NCBI GenBank assembly: GCA_964619535.1
Contig: CAZUEX010000003.1
Location: 186,001 to 250,000, forward strand
Direction: 5' to 3'
DNA length: 64,000 bases
DNA from: Leptonema sp964619535
GTDB lineage: Bacteria; Spirochaetota; Leptospiria; Leptospirales; Leptonemataceae
The stretch's first letter is position 1. Every line of letters begins with the position of its first letter. The notes under the pieces were generated by a model. It saw only the letters and a list, made by a program, of their open reading frames with translations, did no database searches and was not told the DNA's origin. The position numbers were made by a program, and so were the translations under genes. Below, in pieces: positions 41,987-50,050 of this stretch.

Positions 41987-43589
41987 ATCCGATGGCACGT
42001 TCCCCGCAGAAAGCGGAAGTACGATCCTTGAAACGTCTCTGAAGAATGGCATTCCACACGTTCATGCCTGCGGTGGCCATGCCCGTTGTTCTACGTGCAG
42101 GGTGATCGTTCTCGAAGGGGAGGAGAATCTCGATCCGCCGTCAGATGATGAAAAGAGATTGGCCGAGAAAAAGGGGTTTGGACCCGGTATTCGTCTGGCC
42201 TGCAGGGCCCGTATAAGAGGCGACGCGCGTATACGCCGACTTGTCATGGATGACACGGACGCGGAGATTGCTGTTTCGACCTCCGGATCGGCAGGACGGG
42301 AGGAACAGGTTGCCATACTGTTCAGTGACATTCGCGATTTTACTCCATTTGCAGAGCGACAGCTACCTTACGACATCATTCATATCTTAAACCGCTACTT
42401 TAAGCGAATGGGAACGGCTATCCTGGAAAATGGAGGCTATATCGACAAGTACATTGGCGATGGTGTCATGGCGTTGTTCGGATTGAATGGCGAAAGCGAT
42501 GATGAAAAATGCCGTAACGCTGCGCGTGCTGCTCTTGCGATGGTGCAAGGCTTAGGCATCTTCAATGACTACATCGAAAAACATTTTGGGGAACGCTTTC
42601 GCATCGGCATAGGCTTGCATTTTGGACGTGTTGTTGTCGGTGAAGTGGGACATCCGAAACGTCGACAGTTTACTGCCCTCGGTGATGCGGTAAACACGGC
42701 CAGTCGTATAGAGACAACCACGAAACGGGCGGGGGCAGCGATCCTTGCATCAGAAGAGTTTATCAAGAATGCGGCCGATACCGTGCAGGTGGGACGCATC
42801 TATCTGGCCCGTCTGAAAGGAAAATCCGAGCGGAAGAAGCTTTTTGAAATCGCAGCCTGTCGAGAAGAAGCTCCAGGTGGAACGGCAGTGCTTCGCAGGC
42901 ACCTGAAAGAGAAGATGCCCCTGACGCTGGCACCGACCGTTCTGCGCCTGGCCTTTCATGAGGCAATGCTCCGAGGCGAATTTGGAAGGGCGTGGAATAA
43001 CGCAGAAGAAATGGACAACCTTCTTGCACAGGAAGACAACCGTAGTCTTAAGCCAGCCGTTGCCCTTTTGCGAGAGCTGCTGGCAGCGGAAGACATTCGC
43101 GACACAGTAAAGACGTCGTATTCCGGCCTTATCTATCTTGCAGGGGCCGTTGCCGTCGAAGTGACAGGCGGGCCTTTTATACCCGTCGATTTAAATGCTG
43201 TGTCCGACAGCCCGGTTAACTCGTCGAAACAGTGCCCGGGAATTCCCCGAGAAATGGAAGGCTTCTCGGCCATGCTGATTCGGTTCCGGCGGGCCGGTCT
43301 GGACCGCCAGGAGATGGTTGTTCTGACCGGTGCCCATACCCTTGGAAAGGCACACGACAGACCCTTTACCAATGATCCGTACCGATTTGATAACGAATTC
43401 TTCAAACGACTGCTGCGCGATGATCTATCTCTCAGTCTAACCCTTCTGGCCAGCGATCGCGAACTCCTCAAAGATGAGAAGTCGAAGCGCCTGGTGGAAC
43501 ACTATGCCTCGAATCAGGAAGCCTTTTTCAAAGATTTTCGCGATGCCTACATCAAGATGATTGAGGGCGCTGGTGGGCAGTCCGGTTAG
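41961..43589 (+). CDS. Three-domain fusion: [2Fe-2S] ferredoxin, class III nucleotidyl cyclase, class I heme peroxidase
   Basis: This 542-residue protein starts at ATG 41961. Residues 3-95 are a [2Fe-2S] ferredoxin with C37-x5-C43-x2-C46 and C81. Residues about 115-300 are a class III cyclase: metal Asp D123 (LFSDIRDF) and D167 (YIGDGVMALFG), base-reading K163 and T238 (ATP-type, class IIIb pattern), and N245 and R249. Residues about 318-538 match ascorbate-peroxidase-type enzymes: distal R329 and H333 (LRLAFHEA), N360, SYSGLIYLAGAVAVEVTGG, proximal H459 (LTGAHTLGKAH) and D499. F332 and F469 replace the two Trp of class I peroxidases. No signal peptide or helix is seen. I infer redox- or peroxide-controlled cAMP synthesis. 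Confidence 0.9.
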   Translation: MAEISLVYESDGTFPAESGSTILETSLKNGIPHVHACGGHARCSTCRVIVLEGEENLDPPSDDEKRLAEKKGFGPGIRLACRARIRGDARIRRLVMDDTDAEIAVSTSGSAGREEQVAILFSDIRDFTPFAERQLPYDIIHILNRYFKRMGTAILENGGYIDKYIGDGVMALFGLNGESDDEKCRNAARAALAMVQGLGIFNDYIEKHFGERFRIGIGLHFGRVVVGEVGHPKRRQFTALGDAVNTASRIETTTKRAGAAILASEEFIKNAADTVQVGRIYLARLKGKSERKKLFEIAACREEAPGGTAVLRRHLKEKMPLTLAPTVLRLAFHEAMLRGEFGRAWNNAEEMDNLLAQEDNRSLKPAVALLRELLAAEDIRDTVKTSYSGLIYLAGAVAVEVTGGPFIPVDLNAVSDSPVNSSKQCPGIPREMEGFSAMLIRFRRAGLDRQEMVVLTGAHTLGKAHDRPFTNDPYRFDNEFFKRLLRDDLSLSLTLLASDRELLKDEKSKRLVEHYASNQEAFFKDFRDAYIKMIEGAGGQSG

Positions 43590-44200
43590 CGTTCGCTGTT
43601 TGTGTCGGGATTGAGTTCGACGAGGATGTCATTGATGGCACTTTCGTCGGACAGGGGAGAGCTCTGTCGTTCTCTGTAGGACCGGGTGCTTTTTACCATG
43701 TCCACGAGATAGTCGGTAAAGAAGGGATCCACCGCAAAGTTGTCGAGCAGCGATGCCAGGTAGTTCAGGTTTTCCGGAGGCAGAAGGCCTTCAAGGTGCA
43801 GATTACAGAGAGTCTGAATGCCAATCGCCCGTTGTGGGGAGCCCTGGGGGAACTCACACAGCTCCTTTGCCGGGCCCAGTACGATCTTACGATACGACGG
43901 CAGCAGGTTGCCAAGAAGCTCTACAAGCGCGAATGGAACGCTTTCAGGCAGCTTCTTGATAAAATCAAAAACGGTAAAAAGAGAGCCGGACGTGCCGCTG
44001 CGTATGAGGATATGAAGGGTTCGCGCACAGATTGGATTCTTCCAATCGTGTTCTTTCAGTACGTCGGTCAGCAGGCCCTTTAAAACGGGTAGAAACAGTG
44101 GCATCGTTGCAGCCAGTTCCGCGCATTCTTCGATATCCCGGGCCATCTGGAAGCCCCGGTTGATCGTCAAGACCTTGTTCCTGTATTCGTCTGGCGTCAT
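43586..44200 (-). CDS. Alpha-helical protein of unknown function
   Basis: This 204-residue protein is read from ATG 44200, the GTG eight codons upstream being an alternative. It is almost wholly helical with a possible HEAT/ARM-like solenoid (ECAELAATMPLFLPVLKGLLTDVL, ARTLHILIRSGTSGSLFTVFDFI, IGIQTLCNLHLEGLLPPENLNYLASLLDNF). No signal peptide or known domain is seen. Its end overlaps the convergent fusion gene by 4 bases, and it diverges from the crotonase gene. Confidence 0.6.
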   Translation of the reverse strand: MTPDEYRNKVLTINRGFQMARDIEECAELAATMPLFLPVLKGLLTDVLKEHDWKNPICARTLHILIRSGTSGSLFTVFDFIKKLPESVPFALVELLGNLLPSYRKIVLGPAKELCEFPQGSPQRAIGIQTLCNLHLEGLLPPENLNYLASLLDNFAVDPFFTDYLVDMVKSTRSYRERQSSPLSDESAINDILVELNPDTNSER

Positions 44201-44306
44201 GTCAGGAATGCCACACCCCTTCACAGGCTAACATGCGATCCCGTGAACTGTCAAGTGATATTGGCGATTGTTCTTGATCCGCTGTGCCCCTCTGTCAGGA
44301 TCGGGC

Positions 44307-45128
44307 ATGAGTTCAACGACCTCCTTCTTTGAAATCGAGAAAATTCCCGAGAAAAGGCTGGCCATTGTCTATCTGAACCGGCCAGAAAAACGCAATTCCA
44401 TGAGCTGGGAGTTCTGGTCCGGCCTGCCTGGCGTTGTGGATGCCATTGAGGCAGATGACCAGATCCGGGCCGTTGTTATTGCAGCCCGGGGCAAATCGTT
44501 CACGACAGGCCTTGATCTGGAGGAATTCGACGAGCGTTTTGCTGATCGCCTCCGTGGTGAAACAGCCGATACACGCATGCAGTTGTATGAACTCATCAAG
44601 GAGATGCAGCAGGGCTTTCTCCGTATGATGAAAAGCGATCGCATCTTCATTTCTGCCGTTCATCGTCATTGTATTGGAGGGGGACTGGATCTCATCTGTG
44701 CCTGTGATATCCGTCTTGCTTCGAAGGATGCTGTGGTGTCCTTGCGCGAAACAAAGGTGGCCATCGTTGCGGACATGGGAAGCCTGAACCTGCTGCCTTT
44801 TATTGTCGGTCATGGTCATGCTCGTCGTATGGCCTTTACGGGAGCTGATTTCAATGCCTCTGAATGCCATCGCATGGGCCTCTTCGATGAGGTTCTGGAA
44901 GATCGAGATGCCATGATGGATCGTGCCGTAAGCCTTGCCGAAGAGATTGCAGCGAATCCGGCCATTGTTCTTAAAGGAACCAAGAAGATTCTGAACTACA
45001 TGTATAACCATACGCCTGAAGAAGGACTGGAACATGTAGCCGTGTGGAACTCTGCCTTTCTGGATAGCGATGATTTTCGCGAACTGATGTCTGCCTTTAA
45101 AGAACGGCGCAAGCCCAGATACAAATAG
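44307..45128 (+). CDS. Enoyl-CoA hydratase/isomerase family, dienoyl-CoA isomerase-like
   Basis: This 273-residue crotonase-fold protein has YLNRPEKRNSM, the oxyanion-hole segments ARGKSFTTGLDLEEF and VHRHCIGGGLDLICACDIRLASKDAVVSLRE, then TKVAIVADMGSLNLLPFIVGH. The Glu in LRETKVAI and the Asp in VADMGSL match the catalytic pair of delta3,5-delta2,4-dienoyl-CoA isomerase (ECH1), suggesting a role in unsaturated fatty-acid oxidation. I start at ATG 44307 with GGA upstream; the longer frame from 44268 adds a segment unlike the family. Confidence 0.85.
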   Translation: MSSTTSFFEIEKIPEKRLAIVYLNRPEKRNSMSWEFWSGLPGVVDAIEADDQIRAVVIAARGKSFTTGLDLEEFDERFADRLRGETADTRMQLYELIKEMQQGFLRMMKSDRIFISAVHRHCIGGGLDLICACDIRLASKDAVVSLRETKVAIVADMGSLNLLPFIVGHGHARRMAFTGADFNASECHRMGLFDEVLEDRDAMMDRAVSLAEEIAANPAIVLKGTKKILNYMYNHTPEEGLEHVAVWNSAFLDSDDFRELMSAFKERRKPRYK

Positions 45129-45175
45129 AATCCAGAATAGATCAGTACCGGGCCCTTCCTTCTGTCAGTCTATCG

Positions 45176-46264
45176 TCAGGTCAGTCTTTCCTTTTGCGGG
45201 TTGTTTTCTCTGACGGCTTTGTTGATGCGGGCCCGGTCTTCGGGTAACAGTTCTGCAAACCGAAACAGGTAATAGCCGCGACGTCCGATGCCAAGCAGGT
45301 GCCCGAATGCTTCCAGGGGCCTTCCATCGATGAAGTCGAGGCGTACAAGGTAGGCCTGGTGTAGAAAGTCCTTTGGAATCGGAGGGCTTTTTGTTTCGTC
45401 AATATAGAGGATCATCCCGCGATCCGATATGCGAACGGTTTCTGCAGGGAACTGACCGGCATCGGGATCCAGTTTCCTCCACTGGATGGGATCCGGCTGT
45501 TCCGTTTCTTCTGTAGTTTGACGTTTGTCGCGGGGTGGTAGCGTCTTCAGTCGGATCAGGGGCAGCATGTTGACGCAAAGCGAGGCTTTCATAACCAGAT
45601 CGGCCATGAAGTGCCTTTCTTCTGCATGTACGAACTGATAGCGCGTATTGAGACGCACGGTGTTTTCGAAAAAGGCGTGGATGGTTGCCGGCAAGAGAAA
45701 GCCACCGGTGGCAGGTCTGTAAAAATACAGCTGCACCTCCATACCGGCCGTGAATTCAGGTGGCCGCCTGCCTTTCAGTCGCAGATCGATAGAATCGGGG
45801 AGGACCTTCTCTACCTGGCAGAAGCAGGCCGTATCGCCCTGCAACGTTTCCATAGAAACTGGCTCCATCAGATCGAGTTCCTTGCTTTCCAGCAGCTCTT
45901 CCGTATGCTTTGCAAAGGCCAGCTTACGGAATATGTGAACGTGCTGGCGTACCTCTTTTCGATTGCGCTGATGCTCTGCCAGAAAGCGAAGCAGATGCGG
46001 TCGGAAGGCCACGGGATTCAGGATTGTCTTGCCCAGTCCTATCGCATACAGTTCGGAATACAGAGGCTTCAGGGCCTCCAGTTCGGAGTAGCTCATGCCC
46101 TGCTGCAGGGAGCGACCCACAAATTTCAGCCACAGCCGGTCCTTTCTGTTTCGGCGCAGGGCGTAAAGGTAGGCCAGCAATCCCAACCCGACCAGAAATA
46201 GCAGGGTCATGAAGAACCAGAATGTCGAATAAACGGGCCACTCGTAGAAGAGCTGCAGGACCAT
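45176..46264 (-). CDS. Membrane-anchored protein with PilZ/YcgR-like domain (tentative)
   Basis: This 362-residue protein has one N-terminal helix (YSTFWFFMTLLFLVGLGLLAYLYAL) followed by a helical segment. Two beta-rich regions follow: about 140-235 (VEKVLPDSIDLRLKGRRPPEFTAGMEVQLYFYRP) and about 265-350 (AETVRISDRGMILYIDETKS, YLVRLDFIDGRPLEAFGHLLGIGRRGYYLFRF). The layout recalls YcgR-type PilZN plus PilZ proteins that sense c-di-GMP, but the R-x-x-x-R motif is not intact (EERHFMADL). The assignment rests on fold-like pattern only. Confidence 0.45.
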   Translation of the reverse strand: MVLQLFYEWPVYSTFWFFMTLLFLVGLGLLAYLYALRRNRKDRLWLKFVGRSLQQGMSYSELEALKPLYSELYAIGLGKTILNPVAFRPHLLRFLAEHQRNRKEVRQHVHIFRKLAFAKHTEELLESKELDLMEPVSMETLQGDTACFCQVEKVLPDSIDLRLKGRRPPEFTAGMEVQLYFYRPATGGFLLPATIHAFFENTVRLNTRYQFVHAEERHFMADLVMKASLCVNMLPLIRLKTLPPRDKRQTTEETEQPDPIQWRKLDPDAGQFPAETVRISDRGMILYIDETKSPPIPKDFLHQAYLVRLDFIDGRPLEAFGHLLGIGRRGYYLFRFAELLPEDRARINKAVRENNPQKERLT

Positions 46265-46352
46265 ACCTTACGGAAGCCCATACCGGCACGCTGTCGACCG
46301 TTTATTTTCCGGTTGTTTTCAGGCGGTGATTGTTTCTTGAGCAGTAAAGTGC

Positions 46353-47447
46353 TCAGCCGATTTCGCGTCGTCTGAGCTCTTCCAGCTGCTCTTCTTTTTC
46401 ATGGCGGATCAGGGCTTCGAGGATCTCATCCATGTTACCTTCCATAAATTCAGGAAGGTTGTAGATTGTAACGCCGACCCTGTGGTCCGTAACCCTGCCC
46501 TGAGGAAAATTATAGGTGCGGATGCGTTCGGACCGATCCCCTGTCTTTACCTGGCTTTTCTTTAGGTCGGCCATCTCCTTATGACGGGCCTCTTCTTCGA
46601 TCTGTTTCAGTCGTGAACGCAGGACCTTCATGGCTCGGGCACGGTTCTTGTGTTGCGAGCGTTCGTCCTGACATGTTACCACAATGCCGGTGGGAATGTG
46701 TGTTAGCCGCACAGCCGATTCGGTCTTGTTCACGTGCTGGCCGCCGGCGCCGCTGGCTCGGTACACATCGATGCGCAGGTCCTTTTCGTTGACCTCCACC
46801 TCGTCCTCTTCTGCCTCGGGCAGAACGGCTACTGTCACGGCACTTGTATGGATGCGCCCCTGGCTTTCCGTGGCCGGAATGCGTTGCACGCGATGGGCTC
46901 CTCCTTCGTTGTGCAACAACTTCCAGGCGTCGTTCCCTTCTACCGAGAAAATGATCTCTTTATATCCACCAAGATCGGATTCGGCCTCGGACAGGACCTC
47001 AAGACGCAGTCCTGTTCTATCGCAGAGGCGGGAATACATGCGAAACAGATCGCCTGCAAAGAGCGCTGCCTCTTCCCCACCCGTGCCTGCACGGATCTCC
47101 ATGATGACGGCCCGTCCTTCGTTTGGGTCGGGATCAAGCAGCAGTGCTTCCATGTCGAATTCTCGCCTGGCAAGCTCTTCTTCGACATGGGCAAGCTCTT
47201 CGCGGGCCATCTCCTTTAGCTCTTCGTCGTTACCCTGCAGCAGGGCTTCTGCTTCTTCTTTTGCCTTGAGCAAGGCAAGATACTGCCGGACATCGTCCAT
47301 TGCATGGCGATGTCGGCTGTGTTCTGCAGATAAAGAGCGAAAGCGCCGGGTATCGGCAATAACGGCTGGATCGGCAAGAGCCGCTTCGACTTCGTCGAAC
47401 CGATTGAGCAGGCGAGATAGATGCTCTTTCAGATTAAGACGAGACAT
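46353..47447 (-). CDS. prfA: Peptide chain release factor 1
   Basis: This 364-residue protein has the anticodon-like PAT motif (RVQRIPATESQGRIHTSAVTVAVLPE), which marks RF1 for UAA/UAG. The catalytic GGQ lies in YRASGAGGQHVNKTESAVRLTHIPTG, and SERIRTYNFPQGRVTDHR follows. ATG 47447 is chosen because it gives a normal N-terminus (MSRLNLKEHLSRLLNRFDEVE). It lies one base after the 3' end of tRNA-Arg on the same strand, so the tRNA body supplies the only upstream sequence; the GGGGG of its acceptor arm is the only Shine-Dalgarno-like run. Confidence 0.94.
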   Translation of the reverse strand: MSRLNLKEHLSRLLNRFDEVEAALADPAVIADTRRFRSLSAEHSRHRHAMDDVRQYLALLKAKEEAEALLQGNDEELKEMAREELAHVEEELARREFDMEALLLDPDPNEGRAVIMEIRAGTGGEEAALFAGDLFRMYSRLCDRTGLRLEVLSEAESDLGGYKEIIFSVEGNDAWKLLHNEGGAHRVQRIPATESQGRIHTSAVTVAVLPEAEEDEVEVNEKDLRIDVYRASGAGGQHVNKTESAVRLTHIPTGIVVTCQDERSQHKNRARAMKVLRSRLKQIEEEARHKEMADLKKSQVKTGDRSERIRTYNFPQGRVTDHRVGVTIYNLPEFMEGNMDEILEALIRHEKEEQLEELRRREIG

Positions 47448-47448
47448 A

Positions 47449-47520
47449 TACCCCCGACAGGACTCGAACCTGTGCACATGGTTTAGGAAACCACTGCTCT
47501 ATCCTCTGAGCTACGGGGGC
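47449..47520 (-). tRNA. tRNA-Arg (anticodon CCT)
   Basis: Read on the minus strand, the acceptor GCCCCCG pairs with CGGGGGT (one G-U pair), the D-arm begins TAGCTC, the anticodon stem is GTGGT/ACCAT with loop TTCCTAA (anticodon CCT), and the T-arm is ACAGG-TTCGAGT-CCTGT. The discriminator is A and CCA is not encoded. The tRNA is 72 bases. prfA begins one base after its 3' end. Confidence 0.93.
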
Positions 47521-47733
47521 CTTCAGCGAGAAAACGAACAGAAGGACCACCGTCAATGAAAAAGCAACAGTAAGAGCAGTGCTAACTGCATGGAATTGGT
47601 TGACCGTTTCCGTGCAAACCATTATTTGAGAATAGACCGTTCCTCCTCGTTTATCCTGATATTCGAGCAGCATCGGTTGAATCTTATCACCCCTTATCGT
47701 GAGGGCCCGGTGCTTGCACCGCAGGAGGCACGT

Positions 47734-48192
47734 ATGAAAATCGAACGCAATCGTGTTGTTGCCATTCAGTATACTTTAAAGGACGATGCCGGCAGGGTTA
47801 TCGATACTTCAGAAGGAAGAGATCCTCTTCAATATCTTCATGGCAATAACAATCTAATCCCTGGACTGGAGAAGGCGCTGGAAGGCCTGGAAGCCGGAAA
47901 GCAGATCCAGGTTACAGTACCACCCGAAGAGGGCTATGGACCGCGAGTACAGGAAATGGTCCAGGAGGTCCCCAAGAAGCTTTTCGAGAATGAGGATCTG
48001 GCTGTGGGAATGCAGTTTCAGGTCCAGGGCGAAGACGGCGTACATATCCTGACCATCGCCGAGATTCGCGATGAATCTGTTATCGTTGATGGTAACCATC
48101 CGCTTGCGGGCGCAAACCTGAACTTTGACGTCACCGTTGTGTCTGTACGTGAGGCATCTCCGGAAGAGATTGCTCACGGCCATGTGCACTGA
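47734..48192 (+). CDS. slyD: FKBP-type peptidyl-prolyl isomerase, SlyD-like
   Basis: This 152-residue protein has the split FKBP domain (VVAIQYTLKDDAGRVIDTS, LQYLHGNNNLIPGLEKALEGLEAGKQIQVTVPPEEGYGPR). An insert-in-flap domain (roughly 70-120, VQEVPKKLFENEDLAVGMQFQV) precedes the return to NHPLAGANLNFDVTVVSVREAS. It assists folding by prolyl isomerisation and chaperone activity. The metal-binding His-rich tail is reduced to AHGHVH. ATG 47734 is chosen because GGAGG lies 5 bases upstream; the 48 preceding codons of open frame are unlikely to be translated. Confidence 0.92.
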   Translation: MKIERNRVVAIQYTLKDDAGRVIDTSEGRDPLQYLHGNNNLIPGLEKALEGLEAGKQIQVTVPPEEGYGPRVQEMVQEVPKKLFENEDLAVGMQFQVQGEDGVHILTIAEIRDESVIVDGNHPLAGANLNFDVTVVSVREASPEEIAHGHVH

Positions 48193-48203
48193 AAGCGAAT
48201 GCA

Positions 48204-48224
48204 AACGGGGTCAATGACCCCGTT
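48204..48224. terminator. Hairpin between slyD and the convergent small gene
   Basis: AACGGGG and CCCCGTT form a 7-bp stem around TCAATGA (the central bases can extend the pairing). There is no long T run on either strand, so it is a weak terminator candidate. Confidence 0.5.
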
Positions 48225-48226
48225 AT

Positions 48227-48439
48227 TCAACGAATCGATGCAGCAAGGGAGGCAAGACGCCTCTGCCGAATGCGGTCCACCTTTTGCATCTGTTCGGGAC
48301 TGAGAAGGTCCTCTGCTGTCAGGCCGTTATCAGGCAGGATGGTGGGGCTTTCCAGGCTTCCGAGGAGTTTCTTTCGGGTAAAATAAACCTTCCATTGAAG
48401 GTCAGAATCCAGTTTTTCGTAGATCCAATCGTGTAACAT
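48227..48439 (-). CDS. Small protein of unknown function (70 aa)
   Basis: This short, charged, helical protein begins MLHDWIYEKLDSDLQWKVYFTRKKLLG and contains LTAEDLLSPEQMQKVDRIRQRR. GGAGG lies 7 bases before ATG 48439, which supports translation. No domain is recognised. It lies downstream of the anti-sigma gene on the same strand with a gap of about 130 bases. Confidence 0.6.
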   Translation of the reverse strand: MLHDWIYEKLDSDLQWKVYFTRKKLLGSLESPTILPDNGLTAEDLLSPEQMQKVDRIRQRRLASLAASIR

Positions 48440-48570
48440 CGTGTGCCTCCGTGCTCTATGCGGTCACCTGCATCCGTGCATGTATCGACCTGTATGCAGA
48501 ATCGGCCAAATCCTGTATTCCTGAAGCATTTTTTTGCCTTTTTTGGGCTTATGTCGCCATATTGGGCTCC

Positions 48571-49029
48571 TCAGCGTCGTGCCAGAAGGTCATCCACCCG
48601 ATCTTTGAGCACATCGACATCGATTCGCTGTCTGGAAATCAGGTAATGCACGATGGGCAGAAGCAGCAGCAGGATAAGCAGTCCGCTGCCGCCATAGATG
48701 CCAACCAGCAAGCCGGACGAAAAGAATCCCTTCAGCTTCATCAGGCTGAGAAGCACCGGCGACACCACGGCAAAGCCAAGAGCTATCAGAAGGTGACGGA
48801 GTGAATATCCCGGATGCAGGACATTGGCCAGGATCTGCTGGCGAAGCATGTCCGGCATAACGGTCTCTGGAAGTGTGGCAATGGCATGCTCCAGCCGCCT
48901 GTAAATCTCATACTCAGCTTTGCATTGTTTGCAGTTTTCGATGTGCTGCATCTCTGCAGGCCCGAGAGTGGAGAGGTCTGTCCGTATCTGACTCAGACAG
49001 TGGTCGTTCTTTGTGTGATTCATCGTCAA
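48571..49029 (-). CDS. Putative zinc-finger anti-sigma factor (membrane)
   Basis: This 152-residue protein has an N-terminal H-x3-C-x2-C (HIENCKQC), the ZAS anti-sigma motif, with a helical EYEIYRRLEHAIATLP. Two membrane helices follow (LLIALGFAVVSPVLLSLM; LLVGIYGGSGLLILLLLLPIVHYLI), then a short cytoplasmic tail. Its start overlaps by 4 bases the end of the ECF sigma factor gene, the classical arrangement. It likely holds the sigma factor inactive at the membrane until a signal arrives. Confidence 0.78.
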   Translation of the reverse strand: MTMNHTKNDHCLSQIRTDLSTLGPAEMQHIENCKQCKAEYEIYRRLEHAIATLPETVMPDMLRQQILANVLHPGYSLRHLLIALGFAVVSPVLLSLMKLKGFFSSGLLVGIYGGSGLLILLLLLPIVHYLISRQRIDVDVLKDRVDDLLARR

Positions 49030-49562
49030 TCTCCGTTATAATCTTCCGGATTCAGGGATTTTACCAGTCGATCTCTGAGGATTCGCTTTCCGCGATGCAC
49101 CAGCGATTTCAGGGTCCCTTCGGGGATGCTGAGCTTTTCGCTCATCTCCCTGTAAGACATTTTGTCGTAATAGAGCAGAAGTAAGGGCACCCTGTAGGTA
49201 TCCGGCAGTTCCATCAGCTCCTTCTGTATCAGCTCCTCTGTTTCCTGCCGGTCCAGCTGTTCGGTTAACAGGGTTTCCGGCGTTTCGGTGGTCACCGCCT
49301 CTTCCGTTTCTTCAGGCACAAACTCAATGCGCTTCATACGGCGCAGACGATTCAAACCAAGGTGCATGGCCACCGAGTACACCCATGTGGATGCCCTGGA
49401 ATCACCGCGAAAGCCCGCGATTTTGTCCATGACGCGCACATAGACGTCCTGGCTGAAATCAGCCGCTTCCTCCGGGTTCCGGAACAGCCGCATACCCAGG
49501 CCATACACCATGTTCCTGGTCTGTTCGAACAGAGAGGTAATATCCTGGCCGGATTCCTTCAC
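49026..49562 (-). CDS. ECF (sigma-70 family) RNA polymerase sigma factor
   Basis: This 178-residue protein has region 2 (AADFSQDVYVRVMDKIAGFRGDSRASTWVYSVAMHLGLNRLRR; -10 recognition), a short linker, and region 4 (LPDTYRVPLLLLYYDKMSYREMSEKLSIPEGTLKSLVHRGKRILRDRL; helix-turn-helix for -35). It is coupled at both ends: a 4-base overlap with the membrane protein upstream and with the anti-sigma factor downstream. Such operons often autoregulate, but I cannot point to a promoter. Confidence 0.9.
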   Translation of the reverse strand: MKESGQDITSLFEQTRNMVYGLGMRLFRNPEEAADFSQDVYVRVMDKIAGFRGDSRASTWVYSVAMHLGLNRLRRMKRIEFVPEETEEAVTTETPETLLTEQLDRQETEELIQKELMELPDTYRVPLLLLYYDKMSYREMSEKLSIPEGTLKSLVHRGKRILRDRLVKSLNPEDYNGD

Positions 49563-49969
49563 CGATCGCTCTCACTCTCCGTTCTGGAAAGAGAGAAGAA
49601 AATCAGCAGTCCAATACCGGCGCAGAGCGGAATCAGGCCACCGAGCAGCGGATACGAAACTCCTTCCACCAGGAGAAACAGTACCGTCAGCGGCAGGCCG
49701 GACGCGATGGCCAGTATCCCACCCAGCAGGGCCAGCGAGCGCAGATATTGCAGGGTGGGCGTAGGAAAGCGCCCTGCCTGGATCATCTGCTGCCGCGTGG
49801 CAAAATAGTGCCGTATAAAGACGATAAGAACGAGCGTTCCGGCAATGATGCCCAGAAGCGGCACCAGGCTGAGCAGTATCTGCGCCACCGGATCGGTGTG
49901 CTGGCCCTGCAGGCGCTGCAGTTCCAGGAGGATCTGCTGTAGTTGTTCCTGAACGGATTCGTTCTGCAT
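49559..49969 (-). CDS. Small membrane protein heading the sigma operon
   Basis: This 136-residue protein is read from ATG 49969. The open frame extends much further upstream, but that part is antisense to the BioF-like gene. It has a helical N-terminus (QEQLQQILLELQRLQGQ) and three hydrophobic helices (ILLSLVPLLGIIAGTLVLIVFI; LRSLALLGGILAIASGLPLTVLFLL; LLGGLIPLCAGIGLLIFFSL). It could be a sensor or an extra regulator for the ECF sigma factor with which it overlaps by 4 bases. No known family is recognised. Confidence 0.65.
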   Translation of the reverse strand: MQNESVQEQLQQILLELQRLQGQHTDPVAQILLSLVPLLGIIAGTLVLIVFIRHYFATRQQMIQAGRFPTPTLQYLRSLALLGGILAIASGLPLTVLFLLVEGVSYPLLGGLIPLCAGIGLLIFFSLSRTESESDR

Positions 49970-50050
49970 ATAATGGATAGGATTCCCGAACGGGGATTTC
50001 GTTGCAATTTTTTTCGTTTTCCGGGGATGCCCTTCTGTCAATACGACGGC

